Source: Pseudomonadota bacterium
Lineage (GTDB): Bacteria; Pseudomonadota; Gammaproteobacteria; Xanthomonadales; Xanthomonadaceae
Reading direction: 5' to 3'
Assembly: GCA_018241125.1 (NCBI GenBank)
Contig: JAFEEL010000021.1
Location: forward strand, 1 to 63,352
DNA: 63,352 bases
Positions within the stretch are counted from its first letter, which is position 1. Each line of letters begins with the position of its first letter. Position numbers and translations under genes: made by a program. This document shows positions 25,145 through 35,336 of this stretch, in pieces. The notes under the pieces were generated by a model. That model did no database searches. It was not told where the DNA came from and saw only the letters and a list, made by a program, of their open reading frames with translations.

Positions 25145-27469
25145 TTAGAACGATGTGCCGAACGTGAACTGCAGGTGCTCCTGCTGGTCGCCCTTCTCGT
25201 GGCGGAACGGCTGCGCGTAGCTGATGATCACCGGTCCGATCGGCGCACGCCACTGCAACGCCACACCGTAGGAGGCGCGGAAGCTGCTGAAGCTGAAGTT
25301 GCTCGGCTTGGTGAACACATTGCCGAAATCCACGAAGGTGGAGATGCGCGCCGACTCGGTGTCGAGCAGTTTGGGGAAGAAGGTTTCGATCGAGCCGGTG
25401 GTCTTGAGCGCGCCACCCAGCGGCTGCAGGTAGGCCGAGCCAGTGACGGTCGCCGTCGGGCCGACGGTGTTGTCGCGGAAGCCGCGGATCGAGGTCACGC
25501 CGCCGGTGTAGAAGTTCTCGAAGAACGGCAGCCCGAGTTTGCCGGCATTGCCGTAGCCGGCGCCGTAACCTATATCGGCGGCGGTGCGCAGCACCAACCA
25601 CGGGCGCAGCGGCCAGTAGCGCTCGAACGAATACGAAAGCTTGTAGTACTCCTGCGTGGAGCCGGGCAGGTTGACGAACAGATCCAGGCGCTGGAAGGTA
25701 CCGGCGGTGGGCGCGAAGAAGCTGTTGCGGGTATCCTTGGCCCAGAACACCTCCGCGTTCCAGCCCTTGAAGGTGTAATGCCCGACCGCGTTGAGGTAAT
25801 CGATGATCACCTGTGGCGTCATTCCGAACAGCGGGATGATCTTCTGCGTCTTCTCGCCGAAACTGATGCCGACCGTGTCGGACTCGGTGATCGGCACGCC
25901 GAAGGTGACGCCGGCGCCGAGCGCATTGCTCGAGTACTGGGCGACGTTGTAGTTGGCGAAGTTGTACTTGTTGTAAATCAGGTTGTACCCGACCGATACC
26001 CCGCTCGGGGTGAAATACGGGTTGGTGTAGCTGGCACTGATCGACTTCTGGAAGCGGCTGTTGGAGATCGACACGCCCAGCCGGTTGCCGGAGCCCAGGA
26101 AGTTGCTCTCGTTCAGGCCCACCGAGGTGATCAGGCCGGCGAGCTGCGAATAACCCAGCGAGAAGGTGAACTGGCCGGAGTTGCGCTCCTTCACGGTAAC
26201 CACCAGGTCGATCTGGTCGGGACTGCCGGGCACCGCCGGGGTGTCCACGTCCACCGAGTCGAAGTAACCCAGTCGTTGCAGGCGCACGCGCGAACGGTCG
26301 ACCGCCGCCTGCGAGAACCAGGTGCCCTCGAACTGGCGCATCTCGCGGCGCATCACCGAGTCGGCGGTACGCGTGTTGCCCTTGAACACGATGCGCCGCA
26401 CCATCACACGCGGCCCGGGAATCACCTGGAAGTCGATGCCGACGGTGTGCTTTTCCTTGTCGACGTTGGGGGCGGGATTGATCTTGGCGAAGGCGTAGCC
26501 GATGTTCGACAGCAGCAAGGTCATGGCATCGACGGTGGCTTCCAGCTTGCGCCGCGAGAACACTTCTCCGGGCTTGATGATGATCAGCTTGCGCAGGTCG
26601 GCGGCCGGCACGATGGTATCGCCGGACACGTCCACGCTGGTGACCTTGTAGATGTCGCCCTCGACGATGTTGGCGGTGACGAACATGTCGCGCCGATCGG
26701 GGCTGATGGCGACCTGGGTCGAGTTGATGTTGAAGTCGATGTAACCGCGGTCGAGGTAATACGAGTTGAGCTTCTCCAGATCGCCGGAGAGTTTCTCGCG
26801 CGAGTACTGGTCGTTGTGCGAATACCACGACAGCCAGTTGCTCGTGCCCGACTCCCAGTTGTCCAGCAGCTGCTTGTCGGTATAGACCTTGTTGCCGACG
26901 ACGTTGATGTTGCGGATCTTGGCGGTCTTGCCCTCGACGATGTTGATGGTCACGTCCACGCGGTTGCGGTCGAGCACGGTCACCGTGGGGGTGATGGCCA
27001 CGTTGTAGCGACCGCGGTCGTCGTACTGGCGGTTGAGTTCCTGGGTGACGCGATCCAGGCTCAGGCGATCGAAGGTCTCGCCCTCGGCCAAGCCGATCTG
27101 CTTGAGGCCCTTGAGCAGGTCGTCGGTCTTGATCTCCTTGTTGCCCTTGACCGTGAGCTTGTTGATCGCCGGGCGCTCGGTGACTTTCACCACCAGGATG
27201 TCGCCCTGACGGTCGAGTTCGATGTCGCTGAAAAACCCGGTCTTGAACAGGGCGCGGATGGCGCTGGCGGCCTTGGCCGAATCGACGGTGTCGCCGCGCT
27301 CGATGGTCAGGTAGGTGAAGACCGTGCCCGAGGCGATGCGCTGCAACCCGTCGACGCGGATGTCGGCGACCCGGAACGGTGCGAAGTTCTGCGCGTGGGC
27401 GACCGGCGCGAGGGCGAGGGCGGTGGCCAGGGCCAGGGCGAGCAAGCGGGGGGCGGCGGTACGCGTCAT
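25145..27469 (-). CDS. bamA: Outer membrane protein assembly factor BamA
   Basis: A 774-residue Omp85 protein, the core of the beta-barrel assembly machine. Residues 1-26 are a signal peptide ending APVAHA. Five POTRA domains follow from FRVADIRVDGLQRIASGTV to about residue 420 (for example NINVVGNKVYTDKQLL and RRIVFKGNTRTADSVMRREM). The C-terminal 16-strand barrel contains the Omp85 VRGFRD-type loop as SIRGFRDNTVGP and ends with the aromatic residue in FTFGTSF. It follows rseP on the same strand with a 60-base gap. Confidence 0.97.
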   Translation of the reverse strand: MTRTAAPRLLALALATALALAPVAHAQNFAPFRVADIRVDGLQRIASGTVFTYLTIERGDTVDSAKAASAIRALFKTGFFSDIELDRQGDILVVKVTERPAINKLTVKGNKEIKTDDLLKGLKQIGLAEGETFDRLSLDRVTQELNRQYDDRGRYNVAITPTVTVLDRNRVDVTINIVEGKTAKIRNINVVGNKVYTDKQLLDNWESGTSNWLSWYSHNDQYSREKLSGDLEKLNSYYLDRGYIDFNINSTQVAISPDRRDMFVTANIVEGDIYKVTSVDVSGDTIVPAADLRKLIIIKPGEVFSRRKLEATVDAMTLLLSNIGYAFAKINPAPNVDKEKHTVGIDFQVIPGPRVMVRRIVFKGNTRTADSVMRREMRQFEGTWFSQAAVDRSRVRLQRLGYFDSVDVDTPAVPGSPDQIDLVVTVKERNSGQFTFSLGYSQLAGLITSVGLNESNFLGSGNRLGVSISNSRFQKSISASYTNPYFTPSGVSVGYNLIYNKYNFANYNVAQYSSNALGAGVTFGVPITESDTVGISFGEKTQKIIPLFGMTPQVIIDYLNAVGHYTFKGWNAEVFWAKDTRNSFFAPTAGTFQRLDLFVNLPGSTQEYYKLSYSFERYWPLRPWLVLRTAADIGYGAGYGNAGKLGLPFFENFYTGGVTSIRGFRDNTVGPTATVTGSAYLQPLGGALKTTGSIETFFPKLLDTESARISTFVDFGNVFTKPSNFSFSSFRASYGVALQWRAPIGPVIISYAQPFRHEKGDQQEHLQFTFGTSF

Positions 27470-27529
27470 CGGTGCATCCGGTTGGCCGCGGAGGTTGGCG
27501 CCGCGGGGGTCTGGGTTTTCACGGGAACT

Positions 27530-28879
27530 TCAAGGCGCTGGACGCAGCAGGTCGTTGTAGAACGCCACGCACATCAGCCCGCCGAGCAGCACGAGGCCGA
27601 CGAATTGCCCGACCGCCAGCGTGCGATCGCTGAGCGGACGGCCTTTCACCAGCTCTATAAGGTAATACAGCAGGTGCCCGCCGTCCAAGATCGGGATCGG
27701 CAGCAGGTTGATCAGGCCCAGCCCGAGCGAGAGCAGGGCGAGGAAAAACAGGAACCAGGCCACCCCGTTGCGCGCCGCAGCGTCGGCGGTGGTGGCGATG
27801 GTCACCACGCTGTGCAGGCCGCTGGTGGCCCCTTCGGTGAATACCCGTTTGAGCATGGTGGCGTTGGCGATGACCTGCCGGCGCATCTCGCGGGCGCTGG
27901 CGGCGATGGCATCGACCGGGCCGTAGCGGCGCAGGCCGTCGAAGGTCGCGGTCACCGGTTGCGCGGCGATGCCGATCAGCAGGCGGGAATGGCCGTCCCC
28001 CGGGTCGCCGGGCTTGGGAACGATCGACACATCCAGACGCTGGCCGTTGCGGTCGATGACCAACCTCAGTGGCACGCCGGCGTGTGCCTGCCGGTGCACG
28101 GCAGCGAGCAGATCGACGAAGAACGGCGTTGGGATGCCGTCGACGGACACGATGCGATCGCCCGCACGCAGCACTCCGGCCGCCGCGCCGCCGGGCGACA
28201 GTTGCCCGACCACCGCCGGCAACTCGCCCTGTTTCGGGAACAGGCCCATCTGCGTCATCGCCTGAGCGTCGTCCAGCCCGCTGGGCAGCCGTTGCAGGGG
28301 CAGCGTGCGCAGGGCATGGCCGCCGTCTTCGCGGGCCACCTCGACCTCCACCGGCTGGCGATCCATGGCCGCGGTGGCCAGCGCCAGGCCGGCGTCGGTC
28401 CAGGTGTCCACGCGCTCGCTGCCGATGCGCAGCAGGCGGTCGCCTGGCTGGAATCCGGCTTCCGCAGCCAGTCCGCCGACGTGGCCGACCAGCGGCTGGT
28501 AATCGGGCAGGCCGATGACGAACATGCCCCAGAACAGCACGAAGGCCAGCAGGAAGTTGAACGCCGGCCCAGCGGCGGCGATCAGCATCCGCTGCCAGAC
28601 CGGCTTGCGGTTGTGGGCGCGATGCAGATCCTCGGCGGGCACTTCGTACTCGCGCTCGTCGAGCATCTTCACGTAGCCGCCCAGCGGGATCAACGACACC
28701 ACGTATTCGGTGCCGTCCTTGCCTTCGTGCTTGAGCAGCGGCTTGCCGAAACCCACGGAAAAACGCTGTACGTGCACGCCGAACCAGCGCGCGACGAGGA
28801 AATGGCCGTACTCGTGGAAGGTCACGAGGATGCCGATGCTCACGATCAGCCACCCGATCGAGCCGAACACGGTGCTCAT
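27530..28879 (-). CDS. rseP: RseP/YaeL-type site-2 protease
   Basis: A 449-residue inner-membrane zinc metalloprotease that cleaves anti-sigma factors and remnant signal peptides inside the membrane. The zinc motif is [12 protein letters not shown] near residue 22 in the first membrane helix. Two PDZ regions lie between about 110 and 310 ([16 protein letters not shown] and [19 protein letters not shown]). The third ligand motif is [15 protein letters not shown] near 400. ATG 28879 overlaps the dxr stop, as in the usual dxr-rseP-bamA order. Confidence 0.96.
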   Translation of the reverse strand: MSTVFGSIGWLIVSIGILVTFHEYGHFLVARWFGVHVQRFSVGFGKPLLKHEGKDGTEYVVSLIPLGGYVKMLDEREYEVPAEDLHRAHNRKPVWQRMLIAAAGPAFNFLLAFVLFWGMFVIGLPDYQPLVGHVGGLAAEAGFQPGDRLLRIGSERVDTWTDAGLALATAAMDRQPVEVEVAREDGGHALRTLPLQRLPSGLDDAQAMTQMGLFPKQGELPAVVGQLSPGGAAAGVLRAGDRIVSVDGIPTPFFVDLLAAVHRQAHAGVPLRLVIDRNGQRLDVSIVPKPGDPGDGHSRLLIGIAAQPVTATFDGLRRYGPVDAIAASAREMRRQVIANATMLKRVFTEGATSGLHSVVTIATTADAAARNGVAWFLFFLALLSLGLGLINLLPIPILDGGHLLYYLIELVKGRPLSDRTLAVGQFVGLVLLGGLMCVAFYNDLLRPAP

Positions 28880-30063
28880 GCGTTGGCTCCGGCCAGCCGC
28901 CGCACCTGCGTGCCGGCCTGCCGGCGCGCGGCCGCGTCGGCCGCCAGCAGGGCATCCAGATCGGCCGCCGGGGCGATGTCGCAGGCGTCCAGGGTCGCGG
29001 CGATCGCTGCGGGGATGTCAAGAAAGCCGATGTGTCCGTGGAGAAACGCGTCGACCGCGACCTCATTGGCGGCGTTGAGCGTGGCCGGCGCGGTGCCGCC
29101 GGCGTTCAGCGCCGCGTAGGCCAGATCCAGGCAGGCGAAGGTGGCGCGGTCGGGGGGCTGGAACGTCAAGGCGCCCAGCGCGCCCAGATCGGGTGCGGCC
29201 ACGCCCGATGCCACCCGCTCGGGCCAGGCCAGCCCGCAGGCCAGGGTGGTGCGCATGTCCGGCCGGCCAAGCTGCGCCAGCACCGAGCCATCGGCTTGTT
29301 CGACCAGCGAATGGATGATGCTCTGGGGGTGGACGAGCACGTCGATGCGCGCGGCCGGCATGCCGAACAGCCAATGCGCCTCGATGACCTCCAGACCCTT
29401 GTTCATCAGCGTCGCCGAATCGACCGAAATCTTGCGTCCCATCGACCAGTTTGGATGACGGCAGGCCTGCTCGGCAGTTACCCCCGCCAGTTCGGCACGG
29501 CTGCGGTTCAGGAACGGGCCGCCGGAAGCGGTGAGGATCAGCTTGGCCACCTTGGCCAGATCGGCGGGCTGGCCGTTCAGGCACTGGAAGATCGCGTTGT
29601 GTTCGCTGTCGATCGGGATGATTTGCGTGCTGTTTGCCCGACATTCGCGCATCAACAAGTCACCGGCCAGCACCACCGATTCCTTGTTGGCTAGCAGCAG
29701 GCGCTTGCCGGCGCGCGCCGCAGCCAGGGTGGAGGCGATGCCGGCAGCGCCGACGATGGCGGCGATCACGGTATCGGATTCGGCATCGGCGGCCGCCTCG
29801 GCCAGTGCCTGCGGCCCGGCGTGCGCCTGCGTGGGCAGGCCGGCGGCGGCCAGACCGTCGCGCAGGGCGGCATATTTTCCGGCTTGCCCGATCACCGCGT
29901 GCTGCGGTCGATGCCGGCGGCACAGCGCGACCAGTTCGTCCACCCGCGCGTGCGCGCTCAGCACCGATACCGCGAAGCGATCCGGATGGCGCGCGATCAC
30001 GTCCAGCGCACTGGCGCCGATCGAGCCGGTCGCGCCCAGCAGTGCGATGCGCCTCACGGCCAA
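28876..30063 (-). CDS. dxr: 1-deoxy-D-xylulose-5-phosphate reductoisomerase
   Basis: A 395-residue NADPH enzyme that makes 2-C-methylerythritol 4-phosphate in the non-mevalonate isoprenoid pathway. The Rossmann motif [16 protein letters not shown] opens the protein. [50 protein letters not shown] and [16 protein letters not shown] are the conserved metal and substrate regions. The frame begins with TTG 30063; a GTG two codons later (30057) is equally plausible, and no strong ribosome-binding site decides. It lies 33 bases after cdsA and is coupled to rseP. Confidence 0.95.
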   Translation of the reverse strand: MAVRRIALLGATGSIGASALDVIARHPDRFAVSVLSAHARVDELVALCRRHRPQHAVIGQAGKYAALRDGLAAAGLPTQAHAGPQALAEAAADAESDTVIAAIVGAAGIASTLAAARAGKRLLLANKESVVLAGDLLMRECRANSTQIIPIDSEHNAIFQCLNGQPADLAKVAKLILTASGGPFLNRSRAELAGVTAEQACRHPNWSMGRKISVDSATLMNKGLEVIEAHWLFGMPAARIDVLVHPQSIIHSLVEQADGSVLAQLGRPDMRTTLACGLAWPERVASGVAAPDLGALGALTFQPPDRATFACLDLAYAALNAGGTAPATLNAANEVAVDAFLHGHIGFLDIPAAIAATLDACDIAPAADLDALLAADAAARRQAGTQVRRLAGANA

Positions 30064-30096
30064 TGCTCGCGGCGGCGGTCGATCACGTACGCCGCC

Positions 30097-30933
30097 TCAC
30101 AGACCCAGCCAGCCCTTGCCGATCCACAGCACCGGCAATGCCGCCAGCAGGCTGTCGATGCGATCGAGCACGCCGCCGTGGCCGGGGAACAAGGTGCCGG
30201 AGTCCTTCAGCCCGGAATGGCGTTTCATCAGGCTCTCGAACAGGTCGCCGATCACCGATGCGGCCACCGTGACCAGCGCCAGTGCCGCCATCGTCTGCCA
30301 CTGCGCCGGCTTGACGTGAACCCAGTCCATCGCCAGCAGTCCTACCGCCAGCCCGCTGGCGATGCCGCCCCACAGGCCCATCCAGGTCTTGCCGGGGCTG
30401 ATGGCCGGCACCAGCTTGCGCTTGCCCAGGGTGGATCCGAGCGCGTAGGCGCCGCTGTCGGCGGCCCAGACGATCAGCAGTGCCAGCAGCAGCCAGCGCG
30501 GCCCGAGCGGGTCGGGATGGGCGAGCGTGCCATCGCCCTTGTGCAACAGCACCAGTGCGCACCACGCCGGGACGATGGCCAGTGTGCCGGCGACCAGCTT
30601 GCCGGCGCGCGCCAGCACTCCCGCGTCGCGCCCCAGCCCCGGGCGCAGCAGCCAGACCAATGCCGCCAGCCACCACGCCACCCCGATCAGGCTGACCAAG
30701 GTGAACAGCGGCAGCGCGCGCGCCCACAGCAGGCCGGTCATCAACACGCAGTTGGCGATCAAGTAGAGGCCGCGCCACGTCTTGCGCTCGATGCCCACCA
30801 GATGCGACCACTCCCACAGCCCGCCGAGGAACAACGCCGCCGCCAGCGCTGCCACGTAGGGCGTGGGCAAGTACAGCGTCGCCAGCACCACCAGCGGCGC
30901 CAGCACCGCAGCGGTGACGATGCGCTGGATCAT
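30097..30933 (-). CDS. cdsA: Phosphatidate cytidylyltransferase
   Basis: A 278-residue polytopic membrane enzyme that forms CDP-diacylglycerol from CTP and phosphatidate. Hydrophobic helices run throughout. The signature lies at the C-terminus: SVIGDLFESLMKRHSGLKDSG followed by LFPGHGGVLDRIDSLLAA. Another family mark is LGKRKLVPAISPGKTWMG. ATG 30933 overlaps the uppS stop by 4 bases. Confidence 0.93.
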   Translation of the reverse strand: MIQRIVTAAVLAPLVVLATLYLPTPYVAALAAALFLGGLWEWSHLVGIERKTWRGLYLIANCVLMTGLLWARALPLFTLVSLIGVAWWLAALVWLLRPGLGRDAGVLARAGKLVAGTLAIVPAWCALVLLHKGDGTLAHPDPLGPRWLLLALLIVWAADSGAYALGSTLGKRKLVPAISPGKTWMGLWGGIASGLAVGLLAMDWVHVKPAQWQTMAALALVTVAASVIGDLFESLMKRHSGLKDSGTLFPGHGGVLDRIDSLLAALPVLWIGKGWLGL

Positions 30934-31718
30934 GCGCCGCCGACCTGTGCGACTTGCGCGCCGGTGCGCCCGAAACGACGCTCGCGTGCCGCAAAGTCCA
31001 CCAGTGCCCGATCCAGTTCGGCCACGTCCAGATCCGGCCAGAGCGTGTCGGTGAACCATAGTTCGGTGTAGGCCATCTGCCAGAGCAGGAAGTTGCTGAT
31101 GCGCCGATCGCCGCCAGTGCGGATGAACAAATCCGGTGCCGGCTGCTCGGCCAGTTCGACGTGCTGCGCGAACAGCGCCTCGTCGATCGTCGATGGATCG
31201 AGTTGCCCGCGCACCGCCGCCTGCGCCAGCGTCCGCGCCGCTTGCACGATGTCCCACCGACCGCCGTAGCTGATCGCCACGTTCAGATGCAAGGCGGTAT
31301 TGCCAGCGGTGCGTCGCTCGGCGCTGTCCATGCGCTTGCCGATCGCCGCCGACAGGTGCGCCCGCTCGCCGATGAAACGCAGGCGTACGCCGTGCTCGTG
31401 CAGTTCGTCCACTTCGCGGTCGAGCGAGCGCATGAACAAGTTCATCAGCGCGCCGACTTCCTCCTGCGGGCGCTTCCAGTTCTCGCTGGAAAAAGCGAAC
31501 AAGGTCAGCGCGCGGATGCCGCGTTCGAGGCAAAAGCGCACGCACAGGCGCACGGTCTTGGCGCCGGCACGGTGGCCGAAGGTACGCGGCCGGCCACGGC
31601 GCTGCGCCCAGCGGCCGTTGCCGTCCATCACGATGGCGATGTGCTGCGGTACGCGCCCGCCGCCCGCGGCGGTCGGTTCCGGGGCGGGCGGCGGATGGCT
31701 GGCTGGTGGCGCGGGCAT
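30930..31718 (-). CDS. uppS: Undecaprenyl-diphosphate synthase
   Basis: A cis-prenyltransferase (about 262 residues) that makes the lipid carrier for peptidoglycan and O-antigen. The pyrophosphate-binding motif is HIAIVMDGNGRWAQRRG; later marks are LTLFAFSSENWKRPQ, AISYGGRWDIVQA and DLFIRTGGDRRISNFLLWQ, and the C-terminal RFGRTGAQVA tail follows. I use ATG 31718; a TTG at 31745 would add nine residues and sits directly after the frr stop. The first 24 residues are a Pro/Ala-rich leader without family counterpart. Confidence 0.93.
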   Translation of the reverse strand: MPAPPASHPPPAPEPTAAGGGRVPQHIAIVMDGNGRWAQRRGRPRTFGHRAGAKTVRLCVRFCLERGIRALTLFAFSSENWKRPQEEVGALMNLFMRSLDREVDELHEHGVRLRFIGERAHLSAAIGKRMDSAERRTAGNTALHLNVAISYGGRWDIVQAARTLAQAAVRGQLDPSTIDEALFAQHVELAEQPAPDLFIRTGGDRRISNFLLWQMAYTELWFTDTLWPDLDVAELDRALVDFAARERRFGRTGAQVAQVGGA

Positions 31719-31747
31719 CGGCCGCAGGGCGACAGGGGACGGCAAGG

Positions 31748-32305
31748 TCAGATCGCCAGCAGTTCGAGTTCCTTGGCCTTGACCACCTCGTCGACGTCCT
31801 TGATCGCCTTGTCGGTGATCTTCTGGATGTCATCCCCGGCGCGCTTTTCCTCGTCCTCGGTGATCGACTTGTCCTTGAGCAGTTCCTTGACGTGATGCAT
31901 GGCATCGCGGCGCACGTTGCGGATCGCCACCTTGGTGTTTTCGCCCTCGTGGGCGACGTGCTTGCCCAGTTCGCGGCGGCGTTCTTCGGTCAGCGCCGGC
32001 AGGTTGATGCGGATCACCGTGCCGGCGGTGTTCGGGGTCAGGCCCAGATCGGAGGCGAGGATGGCCTTCTCGACCGCGCCGACCATGCCTTTTTCCCACG
32101 GGGTGATCTGGATCGTGCGGGCGTCGGTGATGGCGACGCTGGCCACCTGCGCCAGCGGGGTGTCGTTGCCGTAGTAGCTGACTTTCAGGTGATCGACCAG
32201 GGCCGCGCTGGCGCGCCCGGTGCGCACCTTGGTCAGGTCGTGGCGCAGCACCTCCACGCACTTGTGCATGCGTGCGGTCGCGTCGGTCTTGATCTGGCTG
32301 AGCAT
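31748..32305 (-). CDS. frr: Ribosome recycling factor
   Basis: A 185-residue tRNA-shaped factor that splits the post-termination ribosome with EF-G. Hallmarks are the N-terminal helix with RMHKCVEVLRHDLTKVRTGRA, the hinge with YYGNDTPLAQVASVA, TIQITPWEKGMVGAVEKAIL, and INLPALTEERRREL. The length equals the family norm. Normally it follows pyrH directly; here about 9 kb of accessory genes lie between them, so a local promoter (32333-32341) is relevant. Confidence 0.97.
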   Translation of the reverse strand: MLSQIKTDATARMHKCVEVLRHDLTKVRTGRASAALVDHLKVSYYGNDTPLAQVASVAITDARTIQITPWEKGMVGAVEKAILASDLGLTPNTAGTVIRINLPALTEERRRELGKHVAHEGENTKVAIRNVRRDAMHHVKELLKDKSITEDEEKRAGDDIQKITDKAIKDVDEVVKAKELELLAI

Positions 32306-32332
32306 GGGCCGTTCGCCGTGGCGGAAACCGCC

Positions 32333-32341
32333 ATCATACCA
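32333..32341 (-). promoter_or_regulatory. Candidate extended -10 promoter for frr
   Basis: Read on the minus strand, TGGTATGAT is an extended -10 (TG, one base, TATGAT) about 28 bases before the frr ATG. A hairpin GCCGCCA/TGGCGGC at 32348-32366 lies just upstream, after the TonB-receptor stop. A private promoter would decouple frr from the accessory block. Confidence 0.5.
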
Positions 32342-32383
32342 GCGCGCGCCGCCAGCCCGTGGCGGCTGCGCCGGCGCCTGCGG

Positions 32384-35296
32384 TCAGAACGTCTGCCGGT
32401 AGGTGAAGTACCAGAACCGGCCCGGCACGTCGTAGTCCGGGATGAACGACGTCGAGCCACTGTAAGACCATGCATGCGGTGGCTGCCGATCGAATGCGTT
32501 GCGCACGCCCAGGGACAGCACGGCGTTCCAGGGCGCCTTCCAGCGCCCCTCCAGATCGATGTAGGTGACCGAGCCCAATCGGTTGCGCGGATCGGGGAAG
32601 GGCGTGCCCGAACCAAATCCGGAGGACATGTGATTGGGATCGGAGCAGTGCGATTGCACCAGTGAAGGGTCGTGCAAGCGATCACCGAGGTTCGCGATGT
32701 AGTTGCAGTATTCAAATATCGGTGAAAAATAGCGGCCCGTGACCGTGGCGCCCCAGCGGCCGCGTTGCCAGTCGAGCGTGGCAACCGAGCGCATGCGCCA
32801 CACCACGCCGTAAACCGGATCGTTGCTGCCCACCACGTTGCCCTCGGCGAACGAGCCGTCGGCCAGCGTCGATCCGCTGGCGGGTTTGCCGATCTCGCCG
32901 TAATAACCGACCCACGCGGTTTCCCAGCGCAGATTGAAATCGCCCCAATCGGTTTGCCGCTTCCAGGCCAGCGCAAAATCCACGCCGTCGGTTTGCAGCC
33001 CGCCGAACAGGTTGCGCTCCGAGGTCGTCACGTATTGCAGCGTGCCGTCCGGGTAGCGGGCGATGCGCGCGCAGGCGTTCGGGTCGCCGTGCTGATAGCA
33101 CGCGTCGATGTACCACTGTCCGCCCGGATCGGCGATCGCATTGCGCAGCTTGATCCGGTACCAGTCCACGCTCACATCCAGTCCGGGCAGCCAGCGCGGG
33201 CTGAACAATACGCCCGCGGTCAGGGTGCTGGTGGTCTCGGGTTTGAGGGTGGCGTTGCTGGTGGAGATCGTGTCGACTTCGATCGGCGGTGGCACGTCGG
33301 CCGGCACCCCGGCTGCCGCGCAACGCGCCGCGACATCGGCTGGCGGCTGGTAGTCGTCCTGCACGGCGCAGTCGTCGAAGTAGCCGTTGCCGTAGTGCTG
33401 ATAGACCGTCCCGCCGAACGCCTCCAGCACGCTGGGCGCGCGGAAGCCCTGGGTATGGGTCGCGCGCACCAGCAGGTCGGTGAACGGTCGCCACTTGAGC
33501 GCCACGCGCGTATTGGCGGTGCCGCCGAACAGCGAGTAATGCGACCAGCGCGTGGCCACGTTCAGATCGAGCTGGCGCGCCAGCGGGCGGTTGGCCAGCA
33601 AGGGTGCGTCGAACTCCACGAACGCCTCGTTCACCGCGTAGGAACCCCGGGTCGGCTCGTAGCTGACGCCGGTGCCGTTGGCGCGATCGGTGGCCACCAG
33701 CAGGCCGGGATCGTCGCGGCCGTGCTCGATGCGCCGTTCGATGCCGATGGCCATGCCCAGCGGCCCGGCGGGCAATGTGAAAGGCTGGCCGTCGGCGTGC
33801 AGGGCGAACAAGTCCGAGCGCGTGCTGGTGCGGTTGTGCACGTTCACGTCCACGTAATCGAGCATGGCCGGCGTGAGCCGCTCCGGGCCGCCGAACAGGT
33901 CGATCGGCACGCAGCCGGCGATCACGTGGCCGGGACTGCCGCAGCGCGGTGTGCCACTGGCGTCGATGTACGACGGGCCGACCGCCAGCCGCAGCTTTTC
34001 GTTGTCGGCATAAGGCCCGCTGAACTCGGTTTGCGCCGCGCGCGTGCTGATCGCGTCGGCCGTCCAGTTCCAGTCATGCCCGGCGAGCGTGAAACTGCCG
34101 TCGAGGCCCACGTGCAGCCGCGAAGTATTCACCGCCTGTTCGAAGCGACGCACATCGGCGCCGACAAAGCGCATGTGCACGGCGACGTCCGCACCGAACG
34201 GGTTGTAGATGCTGTCCGGGGAGACGGTGTAAGCCTGCTCGCCAGTGAACTGGGCGGTGGAGAAGTGGATGGTCGGCGGCGCCAGTTGTTGCGAGGACGT
34301 GCGGCGATCGACGATGGCATCGGCGACCAAGGCCAGCGATGGCGTCAGTTCACGGCGAAACTGCGCGAACCCGGCGCGGCGCTCCTGCGGGGTTTGCAGG
34401 TAGCTGTAGGCCTGATAGTTGAAGCTGCTGTCGGTCGCTGAATGAAAACGGCGGAAATCGTCCGGCGACGTGCCCGTCCGCCCCGGGATCAGCACGACAT
34501 TGCCCAGCCCGTCCACGGTGAACACGCCGTACGGGGTGGTCGAGGAGCCGGTCGCCCCCAGCGGCAAACCCAGTGCCGGTACCGCTGAGATGGTTCGCGC
34601 CGAGGCCATGATCGGATCGTCCTTGCCCGCCTCCAGCCCGATCGACCAGCGCGTGGCTTCGCCGTCGTGCCCGAAGGCGAAGTCGATGTTGCTGCGCGTG
34701 CCGTCGCCATGCTCGTTGACGCCGGCGTACACGCCCAGTTGCGGGTGATCGACCTTGGGGCGGGTGACGATGTTGATCACGCCGCCGATGGCGTCCGAAC
34801 CGTACACCGCCGAGGCGCCGTCCTTGAGTACGTCGATGTGATCGACCATCGACAACGGGATCGCCGACAGGTCCACCGCGCCGTCGAGTGCCGATACCCA
34901 GCGTTGACCATTGACCAGCACCAGCGTGCGGTTCGCGCCGAGGCTGCGCAGATTGACGCGCAGTTGACCGGGGGCTTCGCTACCGTTGTTGATGTTGCGA
35001 TTCAGGGTTGGCCCATTGGCGACGATCAGCGATTGCGCCACGTCGGCGACGCTGGTCAGGCCGGTGTGCGCGATCTGCTCGCGGGTGATGGTCTGCACCG
35101 GTTGCGCGGTGGCGGTGTCCACGCCGCGCACGTGGGTGCCGGTGACGATCACCGGCGCGAGGTTCTTGGCTTTGGCGGCAGCCGCCGACTCCGGCGCGGC
35201 TGCCGGTGGATCGTCGCCGGCCCATGCCAGTTGCGCGCAGGTCACACACAACACGATGCCGGGAACCCAAGGTTGCAAGGGTGCGAAGCGGTTCAT
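32384..35296 (-). CDS. TonB-dependent outer-membrane receptor
   Basis: A 970-residue receptor. Residues 1 to about 27 are a signal peptide (VLCVTCAQLAWA). The plug domain begins with the VIVTGTHVRGVD segment and carries LRSLGANRTLVLVNGQRW and IDVLKDGASAVYGSDAIGGVIN. The long beta-barrel region ends in the aromatic-rich terminus WYFTYRQTF. It belongs to the large iron-complex/Oar-like receptors expanded in Xanthomonadales; the ligand is unknown. ATG 35296 is chosen because TAGGGAGGAG lies at ideal spacing; an in-frame start at 35356 overlaps the kinase gene. It follows the kinase by 40 bases on the same strand, so it may be part of that regulatory block. Confidence 0.88.
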   Translation of the reverse strand: MNRFAPLQPWVPGIVLCVTCAQLAWAGDDPPAAAPESAAAAKAKNLAPVIVTGTHVRGVDTATAQPVQTITREQIAHTGLTSVADVAQSLIVANGPTLNRNINNGSEAPGQLRVNLRSLGANRTLVLVNGQRWVSALDGAVDLSAIPLSMVDHIDVLKDGASAVYGSDAIGGVINIVTRPKVDHPQLGVYAGVNEHGDGTRSNIDFAFGHDGEATRWSIGLEAGKDDPIMASARTISAVPALGLPLGATGSSTTPYGVFTVDGLGNVVLIPGRTGTSPDDFRRFHSATDSSFNYQAYSYLQTPQERRAGFAQFRRELTPSLALVADAIVDRRTSSQQLAPPTIHFSTAQFTGEQAYTVSPDSIYNPFGADVAVHMRFVGADVRRFEQAVNTSRLHVGLDGSFTLAGHDWNWTADAISTRAAQTEFSGPYADNEKLRLAVGPSYIDASGTPRCGSPGHVIAGCVPIDLFGGPERLTPAMLDYVDVNVHNRTSTRSDLFALHADGQPFTLPAGPLGMAIGIERRIEHGRDDPGLLVATDRANGTGVSYEPTRGSYAVNEAFVEFDAPLLANRPLARQLDLNVATRWSHYSLFGGTANTRVALKWRPFTDLLVRATHTQGFRAPSVLEAFGGTVYQHYGNGYFDDCAVQDDYQPPADVAARCAAAGVPADVPPPIEVDTISTSNATLKPETTSTLTAGVLFSPRWLPGLDVSVDWYRIKLRNAIADPGGQWYIDACYQHGDPNACARIARYPDGTLQYVTTSERNLFGGLQTDGVDFALAWKRQTDWGDFNLRWETAWVGYYGEIGKPASGSTLADGSFAEGNVVGSNDPVYGVVWRMRSVATLDWQRGRWGATVTGRYFSPIFEYCNYIANLGDRLHDPSLVQSHCSDPNHMSSGFGSGTPFPDPRNRLGSVTYIDLEGRWKAPWNAVLSLGVRNAFDRQPPHAWSYSGSTSFIPDYDVPGRFWYFTYRQTF

Positions 35297-35336
35297 GGTG
35301 CTCCTCCCTACGTTGCGCGGGTGTTGTCGTTCGTGT

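Noticed and set aside
24377-29119. A 1580-codon plus-strand open frame opposite lpxD, bamA, rseP and dxr
   Set aside because: It is a shadow of high-GC genes on the other strand: four recognised proteins cover it completely, and its translation is Arg/Gly/His/Gln-rich with no family motif.
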